DNA from: Actinomycetes bacterium
GTDB taxonomy: Bacteria; Actinomycetota; Actinomycetes; Actinomycetales; Microbacteriaceae
NCBI GenBank assembly: GCA_023390155.1
Contig: JAEWDJ010000264.1
Location: forward strand, 1 to 7,727
Direction of reading: 5' to 3'
Length of the DNA: 7,727 nt
In this document: piece after piece, positions 1 through 5,460 of the stretch
Layout of the letters: each line of letters begins with the position of its first letter
Position numbering within the stretch: the first letter of the stretch is position 1
Program-made: the position numbers and the translations under genes
The notes under the pieces: model-generated
Seen by the model: the letters and a program-made list of their open reading frames with translations, nothing else
Told to the model about the DNA's origin: nothing
The model's database searches: none

Positions 1-384
1 GAGCTGAGCGACCCCGGGCGGCCGCTGCAGAGCCAGCGCTGGGCGGGCGTGGTGGATGCGGTGGGCAGCCACACGCTCGCGAACGCGCTCGCGCAGACGC
101 GCTACGGCGGCACGGTGACGGCGTGCGGTCTCGCGCAGGGCGCCGATCTGCCGGCGAGCGTGCTCCCGTTCATCCTGCGCGGGGTCACCCTGGTGGGCAT
201 CAACTCGGTGGAGGCGCCGCTCGCGCTGCGCGAGACGGCCTGGCGGCGGCTCGCCACCGACCTCGACGAGGAGACCCTGGCGGCGATGACCAGCGTCATC
301 CCGCTCGCCGACGCCATCCCGGCGGCCGACGCGATCCTCGCCGGCCGGCTGCGCGGGCGCACGGTCGTCGACGTGCGCGCCTGA
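1..384 (+). CDS. YhdH/AcuI-type NADPH-dependent oxidoreductase, C-terminal part (5' truncated by window edge)
   Basis: The frame is open from base 1 and ends at TGA 382-384, giving the last 127 residues of a protein whose start lies before the window. The fragment carries the stretch QRWAGVVDAVGS (fragment residues 12-22 region), YGGTVTACGLAQG, and LPFILRGVTLVGINSV, which is the typical distal half of the medium-chain dehydrogenase/reductase subgroup YhdH/AcuI. Members of that subgroup reduce acrylyl-CoA or quinone-like substrates with NADPH and lack the catalytic zinc. The Rossmann glycine motif that binds NADPH would be upstream and is not visible. The closing segment (ADAILAGRLRGRTVVDV) matches the usual family C-terminus, so the 3' end looks intact. 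Physiological substrate cannot be told from the fragment. The family call is secure; the exact activity is inferred. Confidence 0.85.
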   Translation, partial: ELSDPGRPLQSQRWAGVVDAVGSHTLANALAQTRYGGTVTACGLAQGADLPASVLPFILRGVTLVGINSVEAPLALRETAWRRLATDLDEETLAAMTSVIPLADAIPAADAILAGRLRGRTVVDVRA

Positions 385-408
385 GCCGGAACCGCGTCCG
401 CTCCCCCG

Positions 409-414
409 TAAGCT
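409..414 (+). promoter_or_regulatory. Predicted -10 element for a leaderless DUF1304 transcript
   Basis: TAAGCT fits the TANNNT -10 pattern and ends exactly six bases before the ATG at 421. No Shine-Dalgarno-like purine run lies in the 10 bases before the ATG. A start site at or next to the A of the ATG would give a leaderless mRNA, which is common in Actinobacteria. No convincing -35 is visible. This is inference from spacing only. Confidence 0.45.
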
Positions 415-420
415 GTCGCC

Positions 421-801
421 ATGATCGTCCTCGCCACCGTCGTGGTCACGCTCGCGGCCGCCCTGCACATCGCGATCTTCTTCATGGAGAGCGTCGCCTG
501 GACCCGCCCCTCCGTCTGGAAGCGGTTCGGCGTCGCCAGCCAGGAGGCGGCCGACACGACCCGGCCGATGGCCTACAACCAGGGCTTCTACAACCTCTTC
601 CTCGCGGTCGGCGCGGTCGTCGGCCTCATCCTCTACGGTGTGGGGCTGCACCCGGCCGGTCTGGCGCTCATCCTGTTCACGACGGGGAGCATGGTGGCGG
701 CCTCGATCGTGCTGCTCACGACGGGCAAGGGGTACTGGCGGGCGTCGCTCACGCAGGGCGCACTGCCGCTGATCGGCTTCATCCTGATGCTGCTCTCCTG
801 A
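421..801 (+). CDS. DUF1304 family small integral membrane protein (copy 1)
   Basis: This 126-residue protein is almost entirely hydrophobic, with about four membrane segments (roughly residues 3-22, 56-73, 79-99 and 108-125). It shows the DUF1304 hallmarks: His16 in the first helix, an MES motif (Glu23) just after it, a P-x-VW-[KR]-R motif near residues 30-35, a conserved RP-x-AY at 48-52 and the QGFYNLFLA block at 54-62 leading into GAVVGL. The family has no established biochemical function. The ATG is preceded by a TAAGCT hexamer instead of a ribosome binding site, which argues for leaderless translation. A paralogue of nearly the same length lies at 2095-2484, beyond the flavoprotein gene. 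The gene runs convergently towards the flavoprotein gene, with a gap of 48 bp. The ORF and family are well supported; the role is unknown. Confidence 0.9.
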   Translation: MIVLATVVVTLAAALHIAIFFMESVAWTRPSVWKRFGVASQEAADTTRPMAYNQGFYNLFLAVGAVVGLILYGVGLHPAGLALILFTTGSMVAASIVLLTTGKGYWRASLTQGALPLIGFILMLLS

Positions 802-832
802 GAGCTGCTCGCCTGATACGGCTCGCCTGAGA
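793..832 (+). repeat. Three degenerate 11-base tandem copies across a stop codon
   Basis: CTCTCCTGAGA (793-803), CTCGCCTGATA (808-818) and CTCGCCTGAGA (822-832) are near-identical 11-mers at intervals of 15 and 14 bases. The first contains the TGA stop of the upstream DUF1304 gene and the second gives another TGA in the same frame at 814-816. It looks like a small local duplication of the gene end. No function is evident. Confidence 0.5.
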
Positions 833-841
833 CGCCGCAGC

Positions 842-868
842 GGCGCCGGTCAGCGCAGCTCCGGCGCC
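842..868. other. Inverted repeat at the convergent gene junction, possible weak terminator
   Basis: GGCGCCGG (842-849) and CCGGCGCC (861-868) are perfectly complementary 8-base arms with an 11-base loop. The structure spans the last codons and stop of the minus-strand flavoprotein gene and lies 40 bp past the DUF1304 stop. It could slow or stop transcription from either side, but there is no T tract on either flank, so it is not a classical intrinsic terminator. Confidence 0.3.
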
Positions 869-2070
869 ACGGACTCGGGCCGCAACCCGCGCCCGATGAG
901 ACGCGCGGTCAGCCCCTGCAGCACCGGCGTGCTCACGGCGAGCGCCGCCCGCACGGCACGGGGAAGCGGGTCGGGCAGGCCGTCCGCTGCGCCGGGGCTC
1001 GCGATTCCGCGATGCGCCGCCAGCTGGATGCGCTGCATGGCCGACACGGCGGGGAGCCGGCGCCGCTGGATGCCGTCGAGCACGCGGAGGTCGACCTCCC
1101 CGGTGCGCAGCGGCGCCACCAGCGCGTTGGCCGCGGCCACCGCATCCTGGACCGCGTAGTTGACGCCCACGCCGAAGGCGGGCGACATGGCGTGCGCCGC
1201 GTCCCCGATGGCGAGGAAGCCGTGCCGGTACCAGCGGTCGAGGCGGTCGATCTGCACGTTGAGCAGCTTGACCTGGTCCCAGTCGTCGATGGCCTCGAGG
1301 GACTCGCGGAGGAACGGCGCCGCCGATGCGACCGCCTCGCGGAAGGCCGCGAGCCCCTCCGATTTCAGCCGGTCGATGCCGCCCTTCGCGATGACGAGCC
1401 CGGTCTGGAAGTAGTCGCCGCGGTCGATCGTGATGACCATCGACCCGTGGCGCAGGTATGCGAGCGTGCTCGGCGGCGTCTCGGCCGGCTTCGGGAGGCG
1501 GAACCACAGCACGTCGATCGGCACGCCGAACGGGCGGGGACGCAGACCCGCCGCGGCGCGCAGCCCGGAGTCGCGGCCGTCCGCGGCGACGGTCAGGGGC
1601 GCGGCGATCCGGAGGGCGCCCTGCGGGCCGCGCGCCGTGACCCCGGTGACGACGCCGTCCGACCAGGTCAGCCCGGTGGCGGTCGTCTCCATCAGCAGCC
1701 GGAAGCCCGGAGAGCCTTTCGCCTCCGCGGCGAGGAACGACAGGAAGTCCCACTGCGGCGCGAGCACCAGGAAGTCGTCGGGCGGTCCGAGCCGCGCGAA
1801 GTCGACGGGGTGCAGGCGCGTGCCGCTCACCACGGCATCCAGCGTTCGGACGCTGGTGTGCGGCAGCCCGAGGAACCGCTCGCGCAGCCCGAGCTCGCCG
1901 AGCACGCCGACGGTGGAGGGGTGGATGGTGTCGCCGCGGAAGTCGCGGAAGAAGTCCGCGTGCTTCTCGAGCACGACGACGTCGATCCCGTTGCGGGCGA
2001 GGAGGAGGCCGAGCATCATCCCCGCGGGACCGCCACCCGAGATCACGCAGGACGCCTGAAGCTGTTCCAT
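850..2070 (-). CDS. FAD-dependent oxidoreductase, aromatic-hydroxylase-like (PHBH/UbiH superfamily)
   Basis: The 406-residue product has the three nucleotide-binding signatures of single-component flavoprotein monooxygenases. These are an N-terminal Rossmann GxGxxG (SGGGPAG, residues 11-17) with Glu35 ending the second strand, the DG motif (VAADGRDSGLR, Asp164-Gly165) and the GD motif (FLAIGDAAHAMSP, Gly289-Asp290) that contacts FAD ribose and pyrophosphate. An FRGDTIHPST block (44-53) is characteristic of this actinobacterial/proteobacterial subgroup. The length fits a two-domain enzyme without the thioredoxin-like C-terminal extension of phenol hydroxylases. Such enzymes use NAD(P)H and O2 to hydroxylate or otherwise oxidise small substrates in the cytosol; the substrate here is not predictable. 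The ATG at 2068-2070 is chosen because the protein begins directly at the Rossmann strand. A TACGCT hexamer (minus strand) ends 8 bases before it. The gene lies between two DUF1304 genes, convergent with one and divergent from the other. Confidence 0.88.
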   Translation of the reverse strand: MEQLQASCVISGGGPAGMMLGLLLARNGIDVVVLEKHADFFRDFRGDTIHPSTVGVLGELGLRERFLGLPHTSVRTLDAVVSGTRLHPVDFARLGPPDDFLVLAPQWDFLSFLAAEAKGSPGFRLLMETTATGLTWSDGVVTGVTARGPQGALRIAAPLTVAADGRDSGLRAAAGLRPRPFGVPIDVLWFRLPKPAETPPSTLAYLRHGSMVITIDRGDYFQTGLVIAKGGIDRLKSEGLAAFREAVASAAPFLRESLEAIDDWDQVKLLNVQIDRLDRWYRHGFLAIGDAAHAMSPAFGVGVNYAVQDAVAAANALVAPLRTGEVDLRVLDGIQRRRLPAVSAMQRIQLAAHRGIASPGAADGLPDPLPRAVRAALAVSTPVLQGLTARLIGRGLRPESVAPELR

Positions 2071-2078
2071 GCTTCCGC

Positions 2079-2084
2079 AGCGTA
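2079..2084 (-). promoter_or_regulatory. Predicted -10 element for the flavoprotein gene
   Basis: Read on the minus strand this is TACGCT, a TANNNT match ending 8 bases before the ATG at 2070. The only strong purine run upstream (GGAGGA) lies 14 bases from the ATG, too far for an ordinary ribosome binding site, while GGAAG is almost at the start codon, too close. Leaderless transcription is therefore the simplest reading. It shares the TA at 2083-2084 with the plus-strand -10 described next. Confidence 0.4.
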
Positions 2085-2088
2085 TCCT
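2083..2088 (+). promoter_or_regulatory. Predicted -10 element for the second DUF1304 gene
   Basis: TATCCT ends six bases before the ATG at 2095, the same spacing as at the first DUF1304 gene. The intervening bases are all C, so there is no ribosome binding site on this strand. It overlaps the minus-strand -10 of the divergent flavoprotein gene by two bases. A -35 match is not obvious. Confidence 0.45.
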
Positions 2089-2094
2089 CCCCCC

Positions 2095-2484
2095 ATGGCC
2101 ATCGTCGCGTCCGTGCTCGTCGCTCTAGCGGCCGTGGTGCACCTCGGGGTCTTCGGCGCGCAGACGATCGCGTTCTCGTCGCCGGGCGTCTGGCGCCGCT
2201 ACGGGTATGCCGACCAGCGGGATGCGGACGCCGCGCGCCCGCTCGCGTACACGCAGGGCTTCTACAGCCTCTTCCTCGCCGGCGGCGCCGTCGTCGGGCT
2301 CGTCCTGTACTGGACCACCCTGCGCCACGTGGGCTTCGGGCTGATCTTCTTCACCTGCACCTGCATGGTGCTGGCGGCGGTGGTGCAGCTGAGCGTGAGC
2401 GGGCGCAGACCCGCCGGGCCGCTGGTGCAGGGCATCCCGGCGCTGGCAGGACTGGTGCTGCTGATCGCCGCCCAGTGGACCTGA
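2095..2484 (+). CDS. DUF1304 family small integral membrane protein (copy 2)
   Basis: This 129-residue hydrophobic protein with about four membrane segments is a clear paralogue of the product of 421-801. The two align without gaps over residues 1-99, with about 50 identities by hand count. Shared positions include His16, P30/V32/W33/R35, Asp45, R48-P49, A51-Y52 and the QGFY-x-LFLA block at 54-62. A notable difference is Gln23 where copy 1 has Glu23 in the MES motif. The reading frame stays open far upstream, but that stretch is antisense to the flavoprotein gene. The ATG at 2095 is chosen because it gives the same N-terminus as copy 1 and follows TATCCT at leaderless spacing. It ends nine bases before the end of the convergent gene at 2494. 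The family function is unknown. Confidence 0.9.
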   Translation: MAIVASVLVALAAVVHLGVFGAQTIAFSSPGVWRRYGYADQRDADAARPLAYTQGFYSLFLAGGAVVGLVLYWTTLRHVGFGLIFFTCTCMVLAAVVQLSVSGRRPAGPLVQGIPALAGLVLLIAAQWT

Positions 2485-2493
2485 CCGGGATGG

Positions 2494-2880
2494 CTACTCG
2501 ATGATCTCGCCCTCGGCGGGGATCTCGGCCACATCGACCCGCAGCGCCTCGACGAGCTTGGCTGCGTGCGGGGTCGAGACGATCACGCGCGAGTACTCCT
2601 CGCCGTCGAGGTCGATGACGACGGCGGCGCGCTGCTTGCCCTTGATGAGCAGGAAGTCCTGCCCGCCGTGGAACTTCCACGTGCCCACCGAGAGGGTGAG
2701 CGGCACGGCCGCCCCCGGGGCGCGGATGCCGCGGATCCAGATCCACGGGTCCTCGGTGATGGCGACCGAGCGGATGCTGTCGCGCGGGATGACCAGGTCG
2801 TCCCGCTTGAGCGCGAGCACCTTCTCCGCCCGCGTGAGATGGATCTCCAAGCGGTCGGGGTGAACGTGCAGGTCGGCCAT
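2494..2880 (-). CDS. Hypothetical cytosolic protein, possibly PH-like fold
   Basis: This predicts 128 residues without a signal peptide or membrane segment. I recognise the style of a small conserved actinobacterial protein but cannot name a family. It shows alternating short hydrophobic strands and basic patches: an LHVHPDRLEIHL start, an AEKVLALKRDDLVIPRDSI block (18-36), a tryptophan-rich DPWIWIRGIRAPG turn (44-56), a GTWKFHGGQDFLLIKG block (66-81), a VVIDLDGEEYSRVIVST strand (87-103) and a final helix HAAKLVEAL (105-113). Seven or so strands followed by one C-terminal helix would suit a bacterial PH-like domain, but that is inference. The frame extends upstream to 3051; the ATG at 2878-2880 is preferred because upstream residues lie in the divergent promoter region and overlap the ROK gene. 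AGGA lies 8 bases before this ATG. It converges on the second DUF1304 gene with a 9 bp gap. Confidence 0.8.
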   Translation of the reverse strand: MADLHVHPDRLEIHLTRAEKVLALKRDDLVIPRDSIRSVAITEDPWIWIRGIRAPGAAVPLTLSVGTWKFHGGQDFLLIKGKQRAAVVIDLDGEEYSRVIVSTPHAAKLVEALRVDVAEIPAEGEIIE

Positions 2881-3011
2881 ACCCTCTATCCTGCCAAGCC
2901 GCCGCGGCCCACGGCAGTGGGGAACCTCACAAACCCATAACCGTTGCTCGTGTGGGAGCGTGCACGACATCGGCGGTCTGCCGCCGGGACTCGCCATGTA
3001 TCCTTCTCGAC
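2881..3011. other. Divergent intergenic region between the PH-like gene and the ROK regulator gene
   Basis: These 131 bases separate two outward-facing genes and must hold both promoters. The visible items are the AGGA upstream of the minus-strand start, a TATCCT hexamer for the ROK gene, and the word AACCGTT at 2939-2945. The same AACCGTT heptamer recurs at 4235-4241 in front of the binding-protein gene, which might mark a shared binding site for the regulator. A match this short can be chance. Confidence 0.35.
2999..3004 (+). promoter_or_regulatory. Predicted -10 element for the ROK regulator gene
   Basis: TATCCT ends seven bases before the GTG at 3012, and no Shine-Dalgarno-like sequence lies between them. 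The hexamer is identical to the one before the second DUF1304 gene. The spacing fits a leaderless transcript and supports the GTG at 3012 as the start over the more upstream in-frame candidate at 2952. Confidence 0.45.
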
Positions 3012-4193
3012 GTGGCAACCCAGAGACGGACTCCGGGCTCGCAGACTTCACTTCGTGAAGCCAACCGGGCCCGAATCGTCGATGCCATCAAGAAGCACGG
3101 CGGCCTGACCCAGGTCGAGCTCGCCGGTGCGACCGGCCTCTCGCCCGCCACGGTGTCGAACATCGTGAAGGAGCTGTCGTCGTCCGGCGTGCTCCACACC
3201 ACCCAGAGCATCCGCAGCGGCCGCCGCGCCCAGCACGTCACGCTCGCGCACGCGCTCGGGCTCGTCGTGGGCGTGCACTTCTCGACGCGACACCTGCGGG
3301 TCGCGCTCGCCGACGTCGCCCACACGGTCGTCGCCGAGAACCACATGCCGCTCGCCCGCGACCACCGCGCCGACAACGAGCTCGACAAGGTCTCGATGCT
3401 GCTGAGCGACATGCTCGACTCGGTGGAGGCGTCCCGCGACGAGGTGCTGGCCGTCGGCATCGCGGTCCCCGCCCCGCTCGATCGCGCGAGCGGCACCATC
3501 GCCCGCAGCGGCATCATGCGCGGCTGGGACGGCGTGGTGATCGCGGAGGCCATGGAGCGCCGGGTGAAGTGCCCGGTCTTCGTCGACAACGCGGCCAACC
3601 TCACCGCCCTCGCCGAGTCGCGGTTCGGCGCGGGCCGCGGCAAGCGCAATTCGATCACGCTGGACCTGGGCGACGGGATCGGCGCCGGCCTCCTGCTCAA
3701 CGGGCAGGTGTTCCGCGGCAACAACGGCGTCGCGGGCGAGTTCGGGCACACGACCATCCGAGAGAACGGCCCACTCTGCCGGTGCGGCAACCGCGGCTGC
3801 CTGGAGGCGATCGCGGGAGGCCCGGCCATCCTGGACGAGCTGCGCGACCACCTCGGCAGCCTGAAGCTGGGCGACGTCGTGCTGCAGGCGATGGCCGGCG
3901 ACGCCCGCTGCATCCGTGCCATCGCCGACGCGGGCAAGCACATCGGCGTGGCGGCCGCCAACCTCTGCAACCTCCTGGACCCGGAGCGCGTGGTCGTGGG
4001 CGGCGAGCTCGCCCGCGCCGGCGAGCTGCTGCTCGGGCCGCTGCGCCACGCGGTCGAGCGCTCGATCATCGTCGGCGAGGATCTGATGCCCGACATCGTG
4101 CAGGGCCAGCTGGGCACGCGCGCCGCGACCCTGGGCGCCGTGGCGTACGCCGTCGACCGGGTGTCGCTCACGCCCGCGAGCGCCGCGAACTGA
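3012..4193 (+). CDS. ROK-family transcriptional regulator (XylR/NagC type), probable repressor of the adjacent sugar transporter
   Basis: From the GTG start the product is 393 residues. Residues about 20-62 form a winged helix-turn-helix (RIVDAIKKHGGLTQVELAGATGLSPATVSNIV region) that binds DNA. The rest is a ROK sugar-binding domain, with DLGDGIGAG at 218-226, His246 in EFGHTTI, and the zinc-site CRCGNRGC-x-E (Cys256, Cys258, Cys263, Glu265). The kinase-type N-terminal DxGGT phosphate loop is absent (VGVHFSTRHLRVAL instead). The catalytic Asp of the ND-A-N motif is replaced by Ala194 (VDNAAN), so a sugar kinase role is unlikely. ROK regulators of this build usually repress a neighbouring sugar operon until a sugar ligand releases them. 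It directly precedes xylF-like, ATPase and permease genes in the same orientation, 145 bp upstream, so that operon is the likely target. Homologues are often called XylR, but the ligand is inferred. Confidence 0.92.
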   Translation: MATQRRTPGSQTSLREANRARIVDAIKKHGGLTQVELAGATGLSPATVSNIVKELSSSGVLHTTQSIRSGRRAQHVTLAHALGLVVGVHFSTRHLRVALADVAHTVVAENHMPLARDHRADNELDKVSMLLSDMLDSVEASRDEVLAVGIAVPAPLDRASGTIARSGIMRGWDGVVIAEAMERRVKCPVFVDNAANLTALAESRFGAGRGKRNSITLDLGDGIGAGLLLNGQVFRGNNGVAGEFGHTTIRENGPLCRCGNRGCLEAIAGGPAILDELRDHLGSLKLGDVVLQAMAGDARCIRAIADAGKHIGVAAANLCNLLDPERVVVGGELARAGELLLGPLRHAVERSIIVGEDLMPDIVQGQLGTRAATLGAVAYAVDRVSLTPASAAN

Positions 4194-4223
4194 CCCGCCG
4201 GCGGCTCTGTCCCCCGTGTCCCC

Positions 4224-4257
4224 CGAACGTGACGAACCGTTATCGAACGCGTTGGAT
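4224..4257. promoter_or_regulatory. Candidate operator: 16-base imperfect palindrome plus repeated CGAAC words
   Basis: ATCGAACGCGTTGGAT (4242-4257) is an inverted repeat with an AACGCGTT core and only one mismatched pair. CGAAC occurs at 4224, 4233 and 4244, about one helical turn apart, and again at 4321 next to the ribosome binding site. The palindrome sits seven bases upstream of the putative -35 of the transporter operon, so it is a reasonable binding site for the adjacent ROK protein. No binding evidence exists; this is a pattern-based proposal. Confidence 0.4.
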
Positions 4258-4264
4258 TCAAGTA

Positions 4265-4293
4265 TTGACGCCAAGACTCGCACCTGACACACT
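4265..4293 (+). promoter_or_regulatory. Putative promoter of the sugar transporter operon
   Basis: TTGACG (4265-4270) is a five-of-six match to the -35 consensus. CACACT (4288-4293) follows after 17 bases and keeps the A at position 2 and T at position 6 of a -10. Transcription would begin near 4300 and give a leader of about 40 bases containing the ribosome binding site at 4327. The -35 is good; the -10 is weak, as would suit a regulated promoter. Confidence 0.5.
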
Positions 4294-4326
4294 CAACGCA
4301 GCCGCCAAGGACGGCGTGCTCGAACC

Positions 4327-4331
4327 GGAGG
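4327..4331 (+). promoter_or_regulatory. Strong ribosome binding site of the sugar-binding protein gene
   Basis: GGAGG lies seven bases before the ATG at 4339, the best Shine-Dalgarno match in the window. It contrasts with the leaderless-type starts of the upstream genes and suits a protein made in large amounts. Confidence 0.75.
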
Positions 4332-4338
4332 TTTTTCA

Positions 4339-5451
4339 ATGAAGATCGCCACCAAGAGAGGAGTGATCGCGTCGGCCGCGATCCTGCTCACCGCACTCAG
4401 TCTCACAGCCTGTTCGAACGGCTCCGGAAGTGGGGGCAACTCCACGGCGGACGCCTCCAAGGCCCAGATCGGCCTGCTCCTCCCCGACTCGGTGACGGCC
4501 CGCTACGAAGCCGCGGACAAGCCGTTCTTCGAGGCGAAGATCAAGGACCTCTGCCCCGACTGCAAGGTGCTCTACGCGAACGCCGACGGCGACGCGAGCA
4601 AGCAGCAGCAGCAGGCGGAGTCCATGCTGACCCAGGGCGTCAAGGTGCTCGTGCTCGACCCGTTCGACGGCGAGGCCGCGGCCTCCATCGTCGGCGAGGC
4701 GAAGGCCAAGAACATCCCGGTCATCTCCTACGACCGCCTGATCAACAGCAAGGACGTCAACTACTACATCTCCTTCGACAACGAGGAGGTCGGCAAGCTG
4801 CAGGGCCAGGCCCTCGTCGACAAGCTGAAGGCCGACGGCGTGCCGTCCGGCAGCGGCATCCTGATGGTCAACGGATCCCCGACGGACAACAACGCCACCC
4901 TGTTCAAGAAGGGCGCGCACAGCGTGATCGACTCGAGCGGCTACAAGGTGCTCGCCGAGTACGACACACCCGGATGGGACCCGGCCAAGGCTCAGGACTG
5001 GGTGTCCGGCCAGGTCACGCAGTTCGGCGACCAGATCAAGGGCGTGTACGCGGCCAACGACGGCACCGGCGGTGGCGCGATCGCCGCGCTGAAGGCGGCC
5101 AACGTCTCGCCGATCCCGCCGGTCACCGGTCAGGACGCCGAGCTCGCGGGCATCCAGCGCATCCTCGCCGGCGACCAGTACATGACCGTCTACAAGGCCA
5201 TCCAGCCGGAGGCCGAGAAGGCGGCCGAGCTGGCCATCGCCCTCACCAAGGCCCAGAAGCCGGCCGGTGACACCGACGTCGACACGGCGGGCGGCGCGAA
5301 GATCGCGTCCTTCCTGCTGAAGCCGGTGGCCGTCACGACCGACAACATCGAGAGCACCGTCGTCAAGGACGAGTTCTACGGGGCCGACTCCGCCGCGAAG
5401 ATCTGCACCGCGGACTACAAGGCGGCCTGCGACAAGTACGGCATCAAGTAA
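4339..5451 (+). CDS. xylF: XylF-like sugar ABC transporter substrate-binding lipoprotein (probable D-xylose binding)
   Basis: The 370-residue product starts with a basic n-region (MKIATKRG) and a hydrophobic core. A lipobox LTAC follows, with Cys25 as the predicted lipidated residue; then comes a Ser/Gly linker. It should therefore be anchored on the outer face of the membrane. The mature part is a type I (cluster B) periplasmic-binding fold matching XylF: QIGLLLPDS at the first strand, SYDRLIN (130-136), YYISFDNEEVGKLQ (142-155), NGSPTDNNATLF (178-189), AANDGTGGGAIAAL (239-251), GQDAELAGIQRILAG (264-278) and YMTVYK (281-286). The C-terminal LLKPVAVT block is also seen in ChvE-like aldose binders, so glucose, galactose or arabinose cannot be excluded. 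Four cysteines in the mature protein beyond the lipobox (72, 75, 356, 364) could form disulfides. It is the first gene of the transporter operon. Confidence 0.92.
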   Translation: MKIATKRGVIASAAILLTALSLTACSNGSGSGGNSTADASKAQIGLLLPDSVTARYEAADKPFFEAKIKDLCPDCKVLYANADGDASKQQQQAESMLTQGVKVLVLDPFDGEAAASIVGEAKAKNIPVISYDRLINSKDVNYYISFDNEEVGKLQGQALVDKLKADGVPSGSGILMVNGSPTDNNATLFKKGAHSVIDSSGYKVLAEYDTPGWDPAKAQDWVSGQVTQFGDQIKGVYAANDGTGGGAIAALKAANVSPIPPVTGQDAELAGIQRILAGDQYMTVYKAIQPEAEKAAELAIALTKAQKPAGDTDVDTAGGAKIASFLLKPVAVTTDNIESTVVKDEFYGADSAAKICTADYKAACDKYGIK

Positions 5452-5460
5452 CACCCGCGG

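Noticed and set aside
1012..2094. Long plus-strand open frame upstream of and in frame with DUF1304 copy 2
   Set aside because: It is antisense to the flavoprotein gene, has an Arg/Glu/His-rich composition typical of a shadow frame in GC-rich DNA, and no family motif. The DUF1304 protein aligns to its paralogue from the ATG at 2095.
2952..3011. Upstream GTG at 2952 as start of the ROK regulator
   Set aside because: It would add 20 residues unlike the family N-terminus and would place the TATCCT promoter-like hexamer inside the coding region.
4195..4204. CCGCCGGCGG palindrome after the ROK stop as a terminator
   Set aside because: It has no loop and no T tract, and short GC palindromes are expected by chance in this composition.
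2927..4339. Long minus-strand open frames opposite the ROK gene
   Set aside because: Both are low-complexity shadow translations of the ROK gene, without recognisable domains; the plus-strand product has a full winged helix and ROK motifs.
4597..4611. CAG repeat-like run in the binding-protein gene
   Set aside because: It encodes only four glutamines in an otherwise normal helix and is too short to be a meaningful repeat tract.
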